From NCBI RefSeq assembly GCF_900155885.1, contig NZ_FTMB01000003.1, positions 1 to 64,000 on the forward strand: 64,000 nt of DNA, in the 5' to 3' direction. Under the pieces are notes generated by a model. It saw only the letters and a program-made list of their open reading frames with translations, had not been told where the DNA came from and searched no databases. Each line of letters starts with the position of its first letter. Position 1 is the first letter of the stretch. Both the position numbers and the translations under genes were made by a program. This document shows positions 42,408 through 51,429 of the stretch, piece by piece. This DNA comes from Rhizobium sp. RU20A. GTDB taxonomy: Bacteria; Pseudomonadota; Alphaproteobacteria; Rhizobiales; Rhizobiaceae.

Positions 42408-43355
42408 ATGCCGCTCAAGATCATCTTCATGGGAACGCCCGCCTTTTCAGTGCCGACGCTGGCGGCGCTGAAGGAAGCCGGGCACGAGATCGTTGCCTGC
42501 TACTCGCAGCCGCCGCGCCCGGCCGGGCGGCGGGGGCTGGAGACGGTGAAGTCCCCCGTGCATCAGGCGGCCGAGCTCTTCGGCATCCCCGTTCTGACCC
42601 CGCTCAATTTCCGCGCCGAGGAAGACCGCGCCACGTTCCGCGCCTTTCAGGCGGATGTGGCCGTCGTCGTGGCCTATGGCCTGCTGCTGCCGGAAGCGAT
42701 CCTGACGGGCACGGCGCTTGGCTGCTACAATGGACATGCCTCGCTCTTGCCGCGCTGGCGCGGCGCGGCGCCGCTGCAGCGCGCCATCATGGCGGGCGAT
42801 GCCGAGACGGGCATGATGGTCATGAAGATGGACAAGGGGCTCGATACCGGCCCGGTGGCGCTGTCCGAGCGCGTTGCCATCGGCCCTGATATGACGGGCG
42901 GCGAGCTACACGACAAGATGATGCAGGTGGGCGGCCGGCTGATGCGCGAAGCGATGGGGCGGCTCGACGCCAACGACCTGCCGCTGACCCCGCAGGCCGA
43001 AGAGGGTATTCTCTACGCCCAGAAGATTTCCAAGGCCGAAACCGAGATCGATTTCAGCCAGCCGGCTGAGACCGTGCACAACCACATTCGCGGGCTCGCC
43101 CCCTTCCCCGGCGCCTGGTTCGAAGTATCGATCAACGGCAAGGCGGAGCGCATCAAGGTGCTGGGCTCGACACTGGGTGACGGCAACGGTACGCCCGGCA
43201 CCGTCCTCTCCGAGAAGCTCGACATTGCCTGCGGCACCGGTGCGGTGCGCCTGACGCGGCTGCAAAGGGCCGGCGGCAAGGCGCTGGCGGCGGAAGACTT
43301 CCTGCGCGGCACTGCGCTTCCCGTTGGCACGAAAATCGCGCGGTCGGCCGGCTGA
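42408..43355 (+). CDS. fmt: Methionyl-tRNA formyltransferase
   Basis: Transfers a formyl group from 10-formyl-THF to initiator Met-tRNA; 315 aa. The catalytic Asn and His are in [19 protein letters not shown], with the catalytic Asp in DKGLDTGP. The loop before SLLPRWRG reads NGH rather than the more common N(I/V/L)H, a mild variation. The C-terminal anticodon-arm domain ends near residue 310. Overlaps truA by one base (TGATG). Separated from def by the parDE/AraC block, so it must have its own promoter or read through. Confidence 0.97.
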   Translation: MPLKIIFMGTPAFSVPTLAALKEAGHEIVACYSQPPRPAGRRGLETVKSPVHQAAELFGIPVLTPLNFRAEEDRATFRAFQADVAVVVAYGLLLPEAILTGTALGCYNGHASLLPRWRGAAPLQRAIMAGDAETGMMVMKMDKGLDTGPVALSERVAIGPDMTGGELHDKMMQVGGRLMREAMGRLDANDLPLTPQAEEGILYAQKISKAETEIDFSQPAETVHNHIRGLAPFPGAWFEVSINGKAERIKVLGSTLGDGNGTPGTVLSEKLDIACGTGAVRLTRLQRAGGKALAAEDFLRGTALPVGTKIARSAG

Positions 43356-44143
43356 TGGCGCGTTTCAAGCTGATCGTCGAATATGACGGCACGCGCTTCG
43401 TCGGCTGGCAGCGGCAGGACAATGGCCGCTCCGTGCAGGGCGCCATCGAGGCTGCCGTCAAGGCCGCGTCCGGCGAGATCGTGTCGATCCGCGGGGCGGG
43501 CCGCACAGATAGCGGCGTGCATGCGCGCGGCCAGGTGGCCCATGTCGATCTCGTCAAACCGTGGTCAGCCTTCAAGCTGGCCAATGCGCTGAATGCGCAT
43601 CTGCGCCTTGCCGGCGATGCCGTTTCCATTCTCGATGCCGAAGCGGTGCCGGACAGTTTCGACGCCCGCTTTTCCGCGATCCGCCGCCACTATCTCTACC
43701 GCATCCTCAGCCGGCGCGGGCAGCCGGCGCTGGAAGCGAACCGCGTCTGGTGGGTGGCGAAATCGCTCGACGTTGCCGCCATGCAGGCGGCGGCGGACCG
43801 GCTGGTGGGGCGGCACGATTTCACGACGTTCCGCTCGGCCCATTGTCAAGCGGCAAGCCCGGTGCGCACGCTGGATGTGCTGACCGTCAGCGCAGCGGGT
43901 GAGGAGATTCATATTCGCGCCAGCGCGCAGAGCTTTCTGCACAACCAGATCCGCTCGCTGGCCGGCACGTTGAAGCTGGTGGGCGAAGGGCGCTGGACGC
44001 CCGACGACGTGCAGCGCGCGCTGGAGGCCGCCGACCGCAAGGCCTGCGGCCCCGTGGCCCCGCCGGACGGGCTCTATTTCATGCAGGTGGATTATCCCGA
44101 AGCGGGAACGGCGCCTGCTTCAGAGGACACGGACCTCGACTGA
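43355..44143 (+). CDS. truA: tRNA pseudouridine(38-40) synthase
   Basis: Modifies uridines 38-40 in tRNA anticodon stems; 262 aa. The catalytic Asp is in [14 protein letters not shown], with [13 protein letters not shown] at the N-terminus and [14 protein letters not shown] in the C-terminal half. Start codon overlaps the fmt stop. Convergent with the dapE operon, with only six bases between stop codons. Confidence 0.97.
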   Translation: MARFKLIVEYDGTRFVGWQRQDNGRSVQGAIEAAVKAASGEIVSIRGAGRTDSGVHARGQVAHVDLVKPWSAFKLANALNAHLRLAGDAVSILDAEAVPDSFDARFSAIRRHYLYRILSRRGQPALEANRVWWVAKSLDVAAMQAAADRLVGRHDFTTFRSAHCQAASPVRTLDVLTVSAAGEEIHIRASAQSFLHNQIRSLAGTLKLVGEGRWTPDDVQRALEAADRKACGPVAPPDGLYFMQVDYPEAGTAPASEDTDLD

Positions 44144-44149
44144 CCTTGC

Positions 44150-44740
44150 TCAGCCGAGTCCGAACGCGTGCTGCAGAAACTGCGCGATGATGACGGCGGG
44201 CAGGATGAACAGCGTCGTCAGGGCGACGGCAAGCAGAGTCTGCTCGCCGCAGATGCTGCGCACGATGCGAAACAGCGCGAAAATTGAGCCGAAGAGCACG
44301 ACCAGCATCAGGAAGCTGGCAAAGCCCGCCATCTGCGGCGCGATGAGATTGAGCGCGATCGGCACGGCACCGAGATAGAGCGCCGGCAGCGAAAACCAGT
44401 TCGAGGCGACGATCAGCGGGGCGATCATGTCGGAGAAGCCGAGCGGGCGCGACAGGATGGCGATGATGACGAGCGGTCCGATCCAGGACAGGATGTCAAC
44501 GATCAGCAGCTTGACGAAAAAGCTTGCGCCGACCGACGTGCCGGCCGGAAAGCCGGAGAGGTAGGACAGCCGGAAGGACGCCCAACCGATGGCCAATGCC
44601 GGAAGGCTCCAGACGATGGCGGAAAAAGAGCGCCAGACGCCGGCGGCGCTGATGTCGAGCCAGGCGAGACCGTCGCGCCGTCCCATGACCAGCGCGTGGA
44701 TGCCGCGTAGATAGACCGAAACTTCCTCAAATCCCGGCAT
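44150..44740 (-). CDS. Conserved multi-pass membrane protein of unknown function
   Basis: Protein of 196 aa with five likely transmembrane helices ([37 protein letters not shown], and three more up to [13 protein letters not shown]). No family recognised; it resembles a Yip1-like or uncharacterised rhizobial membrane protein. ATG 44740 overlaps the dapE 3' end by 14 bases with GGTGG upstream, so it is the last gene of the dapD-DUF805-dapE transcript. The coupling suggests expression with lysine/peptidoglycan-precursor synthesis but does not prove a shared role. Confidence 0.78.
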   Translation of the reverse strand: MPGFEEVSVYLRGIHALVMGRRDGLAWLDISAAGVWRSFSAIVWSLPALAIGWASFRLSYLSGFPAGTSVGASFFVKLLIVDILSWIGPLVIIAILSRPLGFSDMIAPLIVASNWFSLPALYLGAVPIALNLIAPQMAGFASFLMLVVLFGSIFALFRIVRSICGEQTLLAVALTTLFILPAVIIAQFLQHAFGLG

Positions 44741-45953
44741 CGTCAAACCACCGTTCGATGAAGGCCTCGTAGATGCGGGTCAGCGTTTCCAGATCAGCGA
44801 CGGGCACGCGCTCGTCCACCATGTGCATGGTCTGGCCGACGAGGCCGAATTCCACCACGGGGCAGTAATCCTTGATGAAACGCGCATCCGAGGTGCCGCC
44901 GGTTGTGGAGAGCTTCGGCGCCCGGCCGACCGTCGCCTCGACCGCGGCCGACAGGGAGCCGATCAGGCCGTTGTTGCGCGTCAGGAACACATGGCTTGGA
45001 CGCTCCCGCCAGGCGAGCGTGTAGCGCACGGGGGGGCGTCCCTCGCGTAGCGGCGAGGCCTCTGCCGCCCGCGCCAGCCGCGCCTCGATCTCGGCCATCA
45101 GGCTTTCGACCGTCCAGCGGTCGTTGAAGCGGATGTTGAAGCTCGCCCTTGCTTTGGCCGGAATGACGTTGACGGCGGGATTGCCGACGTCGATCGAGGT
45201 CACCTCGAGATTGGAGGCCGGAAACTCCGCCGTGCCGGCATCAAAGGGCGGGTTCATCAGCGCTTCGGCCAGCGTCAGGATACCACGAACCGGGTTGTCG
45301 GCCAGATGCGGATAGGCGGCATGGCCCTGGACGCCATGCACGGTGACGGTGCCGGACACCGAGCCGCGCCGGCCGATCTTGATCATGTCGCCGAGTTCAT
45401 TCGGATTGGTCGGCTCGCCGACAAGGCAAGCGTCCCAGCGCTCGCCGCGGGCGGCGGCCCATTCGAGGAGCTTGACCGTGCCGTTGACCGCCGGTCCTTC
45501 CTCGTCGCCGGTGATGAGGAAGGAGATGGAGCCGGGAAACGCGCCCTTGCGGGCCTTGATGCGCGCGACGGCGGCAACGAAGCAGGCAATGCCACCCTTC
45601 ATATCCACCGCGCCGCGGCCATACATTTCGCCGCCGGCAATCTCGGCCGCGAAGGGCGGATGCGTCCAGCTATCGGCATCGCCGACCGGCACGACATCGG
45701 TATGGCCGGCGAACATCAGGTGCGGACCATCGGTGCCGAGCCGAGCATAGAGATTCTCGATATCGGGCGTGCCCTCTTCCGTCATGGTGACGCGGTCGAC
45801 CGCAAAGCCAAGCGGGGCCAGCATGGCGGCAAGCGCGACGAGCGCGCCGCCTTCGGCCGGTGTCACGGACGGGCAGCGGATGAGGCTTGCGAGATTGGCG
45901 ACGGGATCGGTGGAGACGGCGGCGGAAAAATCGGAGGGCGACGTGGTGGACAT
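44727..45953 (-). CDS. dapE: Succinyl-diaminopimelate desuccinylase
   Basis: Di-zinc M20-family peptidase of 408 aa giving LL-diaminopimelate for lysine and peptidoglycan. Metal and catalytic motifs are visible: [36 protein letters not shown] with the general-base Glu, VGEPTN, and HMVDERVP near the end. ATG 45953 follows AAGGA with six-base spacing; the ATG two codons upstream sits on that site. In one transcript with dapD and a DUF805 gene. Confidence 0.95.
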   Translation of the reverse strand: MSTTSPSDFSAAVSTDPVANLASLIRCPSVTPAEGGALVALAAMLAPLGFAVDRVTMTEEGTPDIENLYARLGTDGPHLMFAGHTDVVPVGDADSWTHPPFAAEIAGGEMYGRGAVDMKGGIACFVAAVARIKARKGAFPGSISFLITGDEEGPAVNGTVKLLEWAAARGERWDACLVGEPTNPNELGDMIKIGRRGSVSGTVTVHGVQGHAAYPHLADNPVRGILTLAEALMNPPFDAGTAEFPASNLEVTSIDVGNPAVNVIPAKARASFNIRFNDRWTVESLMAEIEARLARAAEASPLREGRPPVRYTLAWRERPSHVFLTRNNGLIGSLSAAVEATVGRAPKLSTTGGTSDARFIKDYCPVVEFGLVGQTMHMVDERVPVADLETLTRIYEAFIERWFDDAGI

Positions 45954-46000
45954 GGGCATTCCTTCTGGCCCCGCTTTTCTAGAGCATCGGCCCTCGCCTG

Positions 46001-46420
46001 TCACGGCGCTTCGGTGTCGCGGCCGGTGTGAAAGGGGCGGGTTTTCGGCTGGTTTACGGCAGGGCCGTAATCGTTGGCACCCGCCGTACCGGGCAGCAGG
46101 CACAGCGCCGCGAAGGCGAAGAGGCTGAGGGCGGGAATGAAGAGGCAGATCGCCAGCGGTGCCGGCTGGTTGAGGTCATGCAGCCGCTTGATGGCCAGCA
46201 TGACCAGAGAGACGACGGAGACGGCGGCCACCAGAATGAAAACGAGGCTCCAGAGCATGGGCGTCACCACCTCGGTGCGATGGGCGACGATCTGCGCGGC
46301 CGGCACGCCCGCGACGGCCAGCCAGAAGAGCCAGGCGAGGAAAAAGGCGAGCCGCCCGAGCCGGCCGGACGGGCTGAAGAGCAGCCAGCCCATGCCGGGA
46401 GACAAGTGGCCCGCCTGCAT
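46001..46420 (-). CDS. DUF805 membrane protein
   Basis: Protein of 139 aa with about four transmembrane segments. [20 protein letters not shown] near the N-terminus and the central AIKRLHDLN are the hallmarks of DUF805. Function of the family unknown. ATG 46420 begins five bases after the dapD stop, so it is co-transcribed, between dapD and dapE. Confidence 0.85.
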   Translation of the reverse strand: MQAGHLSPGMGWLLFSPSGRLGRLAFFLAWLFWLAVAGVPAAQIVAHRTEVVTPMLWSLVFILVAAVSVVSLVMLAIKRLHDLNQPAPLAICLFIPALSLFAFAALCLLPGTAGANDYGPAVNQPKTRPFHTGRDTEAP

Positions 46421-46425
46421 GAGGA

Positions 46426-47283
46426 TCAGTCCCGCAGCAGTTCGTTGATGCCGGTCTTGGAGCGGGTCTTTTCGTCCACCGTCTTCACGATGACGGCGCA
46501 ATAAAGGTTCGGGGCGGGCTGGCCGTTCGGCATGGTGGCGCCGGACGGCAGCGAGCCGGCAACCACGACCGAATAGGGCGGCACTTCGCCGTAGGTGATC
46601 TCGCCGGTGGCGCGGTTGACGATCTTGGTGGACTTGCCGATGAAGACGCCCATGCCGAGCACCGAGCCTTCACGCACGATGCAGCCTTCAACGACTTCGG
46701 AACGGGCGCCGATGAAGCAATTGTCCTCAATGATCGTCGGGCCGGCCTGCATGGGCTCCAGCACGCCGCCAATGCCGACGCCGCCGGACAGGTGCACATG
46801 CTTGCCGATCTGGGCGCAGGAACCGACCGTTGCCCAGGTATCGACCATGGTGCCCTCGCCGACATAGGCGCCGAGGTTGACGAAGGAGGGCATCAGGATC
46901 GCATTCGGCGCGATATAGGCGGAGCGGCGCACAACGCAATTCGGTACGGCGCGGAAGCCGGCGCGTTCGAATTCATTGACGCTCCAGCCTTCGAACTTGG
47001 AGGGCACCTTGTCCCACCAGACCGATTCGCCCGGCCCGCCGCGCACGATTTCCATGGGGTTGAGGCGGAAGGAGAGCAGCACGGCCTTCTTCAGCCACTG
47101 GTTCACCGTCCAGGTGCCGTCTTCGCCGCGCTCGGCCACGCGGGCCTTGCCGCTGTCGAGCAGGTTCAGCGCTTCCTCGACGGCATCGCGGACTTCGCCG
47201 CGGGTGCTGGTGGAGATGGTATCGCGGGCCTCGAAGGCGTCTTCAACGATGCGCGACAGGGTGGCGGCGTCATGGGCGGTCAT
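46426..47283 (-). CDS. dapD: 2,3,4,5-tetrahydropyridine-2,6-dicarboxylate N-succinyltransferase
   Basis: Succinylates tetrahydrodipicolinate in the lysine/DAP pathway; 285 aa. A left-handed beta-helix of hexapeptide repeats forms the middle ([57 protein letters not shown]). The N-terminal helical domain has [14 protein letters not shown]. First gene of the dapD-DUF805-dapE-membrane-protein operon; divergent from the LOG-family gene. Confidence 0.97.
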   Translation of the reverse strand: MTAHDAATLSRIVEDAFEARDTISTSTRGEVRDAVEEALNLLDSGKARVAERGEDGTWTVNQWLKKAVLLSFRLNPMEIVRGGPGESVWWDKVPSKFEGWSVNEFERAGFRAVPNCVVRRSAYIAPNAILMPSFVNLGAYVGEGTMVDTWATVGSCAQIGKHVHLSGGVGIGGVLEPMQAGPTIIEDNCFIGARSEVVEGCIVREGSVLGMGVFIGKSTKIVNRATGEITYGEVPPYSVVVAGSLPSGATMPNGQPAPNLYCAVIVKTVDEKTRSKTGINELLRD

Positions 47284-47345
47284 CGGAATTCCTTAAGCTT
47301 CGACGGATAGTCTGATCAAATGGTCAAACCCCTCTAGAACATGCA

Positions 47346-47371
47346 CCCGAAAAGATGAAGTGCTTTTCGGG
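47346..47371. repeat. Palindromic hairpin in the dapD/LOG spacer
   Basis: CCCGAAAA (47346-47353) and TTTTCGGG (47364-47371) form a perfect 8-bp stem with a 10-base loop, preceded by CTCTAGAAC. The arrangement looks like a rhizobial intergenic repeat of the same general class as the RIME-like element at 29870. No gene is supported in the 278-bp spacer. Confidence 0.6.
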
Positions 47372-47561
47372 CAGCGGCGAAGGAGGGCCCAGCCGCGACC
47401 CGCGAAAGATTGTGCGCCCCATGCTTGCGGCGCGCGCCCCGGCGGGGCCCAGCAAATGTCGCAACCGTGAACGGTGCGGCGTTCGAAGCCCCGTCCCAAA
47501 GTGCTAGATGGCACCCCAAGCGTCATGAAGGACGCACGAGGAAACACCTGGAAGAGATGAC

Positions 47562-48467
47562 ATGGCACGCATGAAGAAGGCAAACCTTCGCCGCAAGGAC
47601 GGCGTCTGGGACGCACTGGCCGACAGCCAGCAGGACAAGCACCGGGCCCGCGCGGTGCCGGAAACGCCGCAGACGATGTCGCCCACCTACCGGCTTGCCT
47701 ATACGGACGAGGATTTCCTCTGCCGGGAGGAACTGCGGCCGATCCGCCTGCAGCTCGAACTGCTGAAACCGGAAATGATGCTGGCCGAACACGGCATCAA
47801 GTCCACCGTCGTTCTCTTCGGCGGCGCGCGCATTCCCGAACCCGGCGGCGATGCCTGGGCGGCGAAGAACGAAACGCAGCGCGCCAATCTGACGGCGGCT
47901 TCCATCTATTATGACGAGGCGCGCAAATTCGCGCGGCTCTGCTCGGAGCATTCGGCCCTCTCTGGCCACCGCGAATTCGTGGTCGTGACGGGCGGCGGAC
48001 CGGGTGTCATGGAGGCGGGCAATCGCGGCGCGGCCGATGTCGGCGCGCCTTCGATCGGGCTCAACATCGTGCTGCCGCACGAACAGGCGCCGAACCCGTA
48101 CGTGACGCCGGACCTCTCCTTCAATTTCCATTATTTTGCGATCCGCAAGATGCACTTCCTGGTGCGCGCCAAGGCCGTGACCGTGTTTCCGGGCGGCTTC
48201 GGCACGATGGATGAGCTTTTCGAGACGATCACGCTGATGCAGACCGGGCGCATGGCGCTGGTGCCGCTGATCCTCTTCGGCGAGGCCTTCTGGCGCAAGA
48301 TCATCGATTTCCAGGCGCTTGCCGATTTCGGCACGATTGCGCCGAACGATCTCGATCTCGTGCACTTCGTCGAAACGGCCGATGAGGCCTGGGACATCAT
48401 TTCGCGCTTCTATGCCAAGGTCGATCCGCTGGTGGATGGCATTCCACTGGCCTCCGGCCGGCGCTGA
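47562..48467 (+). CDS. LOG family protein (TIGR00730), putative nucleotide 5'-monophosphate phosphoribohydrolase
   Basis: Protein of 301 aa. The core has the LOG motif PGGFGTMDELFE and the upstream VVTGGGPGVMEAGNRGA and SIGLNIVLPHEQ. These residues bind nucleoside monophosphate, and family enzymes release cytokinin or hydrolyse AMP/CMP. It is longer than plant-type LOG proteins (about 200 aa), with an extra N-terminal segment of about 80 residues rich in charged residues. Substrate unassigned. Ends before a bidirectional terminator. Confidence 0.87.
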   Translation: MARMKKANLRRKDGVWDALADSQQDKHRARAVPETPQTMSPTYRLAYTDEDFLCREELRPIRLQLELLKPEMMLAEHGIKSTVVLFGGARIPEPGGDAWAAKNETQRANLTAASIYYDEARKFARLCSEHSALSGHREFVVVTGGGPGVMEAGNRGAADVGAPSIGLNIVLPHEQAPNPYVTPDLSFNFHYFAIRKMHFLVRAKAVTVFPGGFGTMDELFETITLMQTGRMALVPLILFGEAFWRKIIDFQALADFGTIAPNDLDLVHFVETADEAWDIISRFYAKVDPLVDGIPLASGRR

Positions 48468-48490
48468 GGCAGCAGATCCGAAACGCAGAT

Positions 48491-48520
48491 CGGCCCGGAC
48501 AGCACAAGCCATCCGGGCCG
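48491..48520. terminator. Bidirectional hairpin between LOG and EF-hand genes
   Basis: CGGCCCGGA (48491-48499) and TCCGGGCCG (48512-48520) form a perfect 9-bp stem with a 12-base loop between two convergent genes. U-rich sequence follows only weakly. Confidence 0.68.
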
Positions 48521-48546
48521 AGTGTCTTTCAAAGCCGATCGTTCGA

Positions 48547-49092
48547 TCAGATCTTGCGGGTGAAGTCGGCTGCGTCGATCACGCCGTCACCATTTTTGTC
48601 CATGCGCTTGAACCGTTCGCTGACGAGGGCGTCGATCTCCGGGCGGCTGAGGCTGCCGTTGCCATCGACATCGGCGCGCTTGAAGGCTCCCTTGCCCATG
48701 CCCGGCACCATGGCGAGGCGCGCCTGACGCACCTTTTCGCGCATCTCGGCGCGGGCCTCCTCATTTTTCGGCCCCTTTTCGCGCCGTTCTTCGCGCAGCG
48801 CCTGGCGCGCTTCCTTCATCGCCTTGCGCACGCCCTGCATTTCCTGCCGGCTGATCTCGCCATTGCCGTCCTTGTCGGCCGCGGCGAAGCGCTTCGTCGC
48901 ATCAGCCTGGATTTCGGCAAGCGTGATCTTGCCGTCCTTGTTGGTATCAAGCCGCGTCATCATGGCCTGAAGGCGCTGCTGCGGATCACGGCGCTCATGG
49001 CCGGCGTTATCCTTGGCGGCAAAAGCCGGCGCGATGGCAGTCGCGAGAAGGGCGACGGCAATGCCGGCCGTTGCGATGGATCGGATTGTCAT
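48547..49092 (-). CDS. Secreted calcium-binding EF-hand protein
   Basis: Protein of 181 aa. The Sec signal is ATAGIAVALLATAIAPAFA with cleavage near AFAAKD (residue 25-26). Four EF-hand loops can be read: DTNKDGKITLAE, DKDGNGEISRQE, DVDGNGSLSRPE and DKNGDGVIDAAD. The first and second pairs are separated by a Lys/Arg/Glu-rich helix of about 45 residues. It should bind calcium in the periplasm or outside the cell; partner unknown. ATG 49092 was chosen for the signal peptide, with AAAGGACC upstream. Confidence 0.9.
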   Translation of the reverse strand: MTIRSIATAGIAVALLATAIAPAFAAKDNAGHERRDPQQRLQAMMTRLDTNKDGKITLAEIQADATKRFAAADKDGNGEISRQEMQGVRKAMKEARQALREERREKGPKNEEARAEMREKVRQARLAMVPGMGKGAFKRADVDGNGSLSRPEIDALVSERFKRMDKNGDGVIDAADFTRKI

Positions 49093-49264
49093 GTGGGCTG
49101 GTCCTTTCTCTCTGGTCCCTGAGTATGACAATAGGGAAAAAGGTGAAGGAGACCAGTTACAGTTTTGTAATGCAAGCAACTGAAATAAATCAGTTTTTCG
49201 CCACAGCATTGCGGCAGATGTAACGGCTGTGTTTCTGAAATCGGGCAGACATCAAAACGAAAAC

Positions 49265-49295
49265 GCCCTCGCAGACACCAGGCCGGCGGGGGCGC
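49265..49295 (-). terminator. Terminator for the DUF2735 gene
   Basis: On the minus strand CGCCCCCGC (49295-49287) pairs with GCGAGGGCG (49273-49265) with one mismatch, followed by TTTTCGTTTT. It lies 25 bases after the DUF2735 stop. Confidence 0.7.
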
Positions 49296-49319
49296 TTGTA
49301 TCGTGGATCGGGAGGACGC

Positions 49320-49523
49320 CTACTGGCGCCAGGGATCCGTGGACGAAGGAGCGGCGGTGCGGATGGCGTCGCTGTGATACCAGCAGCTATCCAGCGCTTC
49401 GGCGCAAATATTGTCAGAGAGCTTGATCTCGTTGCTCACCTGCGTCTGCCGAAGGAAGCCGCGCCGTCCACCCGTCGGGAATGCAATGATCTCTGCGCTA
49501 TCGCGATGCGGGGTGGCCAACAT
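49320..49523 (-). CDS. DUF2735 small protein
   Basis: Protein of 67 aa resembling the DUF2735 family found next to glnII in rhizobia: SAEIIAFPTGGRRGF near the N-terminus and SCWYHSDAI near the C-terminus are the shared features. ATG 49523 has a strong AAGGAG site seven bases upstream, followed at its end by a good terminator, which makes it a real gene despite its length. It is divergent from glnII, suggesting a link to nitrogen control; function unknown. Confidence 0.78.
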   Translation of the reverse strand: MLATPHRDSAEIIAFPTGGRRGFLRQTQVSNEIKLSDNICAEALDSCWYHSDAIRTAAPSSTDPWRQ

Positions 49524-50053
49524 GACAGAACTCCTTTCGATGACCTTTGACCGTGATCATAACGGAACGGGCGCCAAATTGCACATAAATTGTTCTGTAT
49601 GATTACTTTTTTTGCATTTATCGCCCATTTTTCGAGCTGCAGGCCGAAAACGCAAATTTTAGGCAGTGCAAGCTCAATTTTTAAGCAATAGCGCGCAGGT
49701 CCTTGGTGGGAAAATGCAAAGCCCTCGACATGCGTTCCGCCGAGCTGCAGCTTTTTCGTGCGATTTTGTCGCAGCGCCAAAAAAAGCGGCTAACTGCGGA
49801 TGATGCGGAAAGGTCAGGGCCCCTGACCTATCTGACGGATTCTGTTCCTGTTTTCACAGCCCTGTCGCAAAAGGTCGGCCCGCCTGCCGACGAATCACCT
49901 GCTGGCCATGCCTGCCTTTCGGTTCTACCCCGCCAATCTGGCACGCGATATGCATTTCCTTCTGCGAAAGCCCAGACCGGCTTGGACTGCCCGGCAGATC
50001 CGCTTCGACGGGCCCGCTTTCACCTCGACGGGTAACTTAAAGAGAGAGTTGAA
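49524..50053. promoter_or_regulatory. 530-bp divergent DUF2735/glnII regulatory region
   Basis: No gene is supported. The half nearer DUF2735 is strongly AT-rich. Two perfect dyads stand out: TGCGA-5-TCGCA (49759-49773) and GGTCAGGG-C-CCCTGACC (49812-49828). They lie about 110-180 bases before the sigma-54 promoter at 49939, the usual distance for NtrC-type enhancer sites, though neither matches the classical NtrC consensus closely. Confidence 0.55.
49939..49954 (+). promoter_or_regulatory. Sigma-54 (-24/-12) promoter of glnII
   Basis: TGGCACGCGATATGCA has GG and GC exactly ten bases apart and matches TGGCAC-N5-TTGCA except for one base in the -12 element. It lies about 100 bases before the glnII start. 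GSII genes of rhizobia are known to depend on RpoN and NtrC, so expression should rise under nitrogen limitation. Confidence 0.85.
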
Positions 50054-51094
50054 ATGACCAAATATAAGCTCGAGTACATCTGGCTTGACGGCTACAAGCC
50101 GACGCCGAACCTTCGTGGCAAGACGCAGATCAAGGAATTCGATGCCTTCCCCACGCTCGAGCAGCTGCCGCTCTGGGGCTTTGACGGTTCCTCCACCATG
50201 CAGGCCGAAGGCCGCTCGTCGGACTGCGTGCTGAAGCCCGTCGCCGTTTACCCGGATCCGGCCCGCACCAACGGCGTTCTCGTCATGTGCGAAGTCATGA
50301 TGCCCGATGGTGTCACGCCGCATGAGTCCAACGCCCGCGCCACGATCCTTGACGACGAAGGCGCCTGGTTCGGCTTCGAGCAGGAATACTTCTTCTACCA
50401 GGACGGCCGCCCGCTCGGCTTCCCGGAATCCGGCTACCCGGCCCCGCAGGGCCCGTACTACACCGGCGTCGGCTACAAGAACGTCGGTGACGTCGCTCGC
50501 GAAATCGTCGAAGAGCACCTCGACCTCTGCCTCGCCGCCGGCATCAACCACGAAGGCATCAATGCCGAAGTGGCCAAGGGCCAGTGGGAATTCCAGGTGT
50601 TCGGCAAGGGCTCAAAGCGCGCCGCCGATGAAGTCTGGATGGCCCGTTACCTGCTGCTCCGCCTGACGGAAAAGTACGGCATCGACATCGAATTCCACTG
50701 CAAGCCGCTCGGCGACACCGACTGGAACGGCTCGGGCATGCACTGCAACTTCTCGACCACGTACATGCGCGAAGTTGGCGGCAAGGCCTATTTCGAAGCG
50801 CTGATGGCGCAGTTCGAGAAGAACCTGCAGGCCCACATCGACGTCTACGGTCCGGACAACCACCTGCGCCTGACCGGCAAGCACGAAACGGCTCCGTGGA
50901 ACAAGTTCTCCTACGGCGTTGCCGATCGTGGCGCCTCGATCCGCGTTCCGCACTCCTTCGTCAAGAACGACTACAAGGGCTACCTCGAAGACCGCCGTCC
51001 GAACTCCCAGGGCGACCCCTACCAGATCGCTTCCCAGGTTCTGAAGACGATCTCGGAAGTGCCGTTGCCGGGCCAAGCTACGGCTGCCGCCTGA
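50054..51094 (+). CDS. glnII: Glutamine synthetase type II (GSII, eukaryote-like)
   Basis: ATP-dependent ammonia assimilation enzyme of 346 aa, the short eukaryote-type form that is not adenylylated. LEYIWLDGYKPTPNLRGKT starts the N-terminal beta-grasp domain. LPLWGFDGSST, FGFEQEYFF (metal Glu), AGINHEGINAEVAKGQWEFQ, GSGMHCNFST and RLTGKHETA belong to the active site. Ribosome binding site AAAGAGAGAG lies upstream of ATG 50054. Driven by a sigma-54 promoter and followed by a strong terminator, so it is monocistronic. Confidence 0.97.
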   Translation: MTKYKLEYIWLDGYKPTPNLRGKTQIKEFDAFPTLEQLPLWGFDGSSTMQAEGRSSDCVLKPVAVYPDPARTNGVLVMCEVMMPDGVTPHESNARATILDDEGAWFGFEQEYFFYQDGRPLGFPESGYPAPQGPYYTGVGYKNVGDVAREIVEEHLDLCLAAGINHEGINAEVAKGQWEFQVFGKGSKRAADEVWMARYLLLRLTEKYGIDIEFHCKPLGDTDWNGSGMHCNFSTTYMREVGGKAYFEALMAQFEKNLQAHIDVYGPDNHLRLTGKHETAPWNKFSYGVADRGASIRVPHSFVKNDYKGYLEDRRPNSQGDPYQIASQVLKTISEVPLPGQATAAA

Positions 51095-51121
51095 TCAGAC
51101 AGAGCGTCCTCCCAGGACCAA

Positions 51122-51150
51122 GGGCGTCGGCTTCGGCCGGCGCCCTTTTT
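51122..51150 (+). terminator. Rho-independent terminator of glnII
   Basis: GGGCGTCGGC (51122-51131), a TTCG loop and GCCGGCGCCC (51136-51145) make a 10-bp stem with one G-T pair, followed by TTTTTGTTTTT. A textbook terminator. Confidence 0.92.
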
Positions 51151-51225
51151 GTTTTTCGGGACGTGATTGGAGGGTGCGGCGTGGACCCGGCCAAGGCGAT
51201 GGCTCTGATGGGCGACACCTCTCCT

Positions 51226-51311
51226 CCGTCATGCTCGGGCTTGACCCGAGCATCCACTTTCCTCGCCACGGCTGTGGCGTGGATCCTCGGCTCGGAGGCC
51301 GAGGATGACGG
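51226..51311. repeat. Rhizobial palindromic intergenic element, copy B
   Basis: An 86-bp palindrome bounded by CCGTCAT and ATGACGG, sharing arms and overall design with copy A at 16765-16851. The left half matches copy A almost exactly; the right arm is diverged (CTCGGCTCGGAGGCCGAG). The remaining spacer up to 51429 holds no gene I can support. Confidence 0.85.
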
Positions 51312-51429
51312 AGTGTGTGGTTCAGGTCGGCGTACTGAAACCGTGTCAGTTCTGCCTTGCGCGCCAGATCATACCCGGCCTAGGTCGTGCGAAGACTGAC
51401 AGCCACCCCATGACAGCACGATCCGTCCC

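Noticed and set aside
49759-49773. TGCGA-5-TCGCA read as a classical NtrC site
   Set aside because: NtrC sites are TGCAC(C/A)-N5-GGTGCA-like; half-site bases and total length differ, so it is kept only as an unassigned palindrome.
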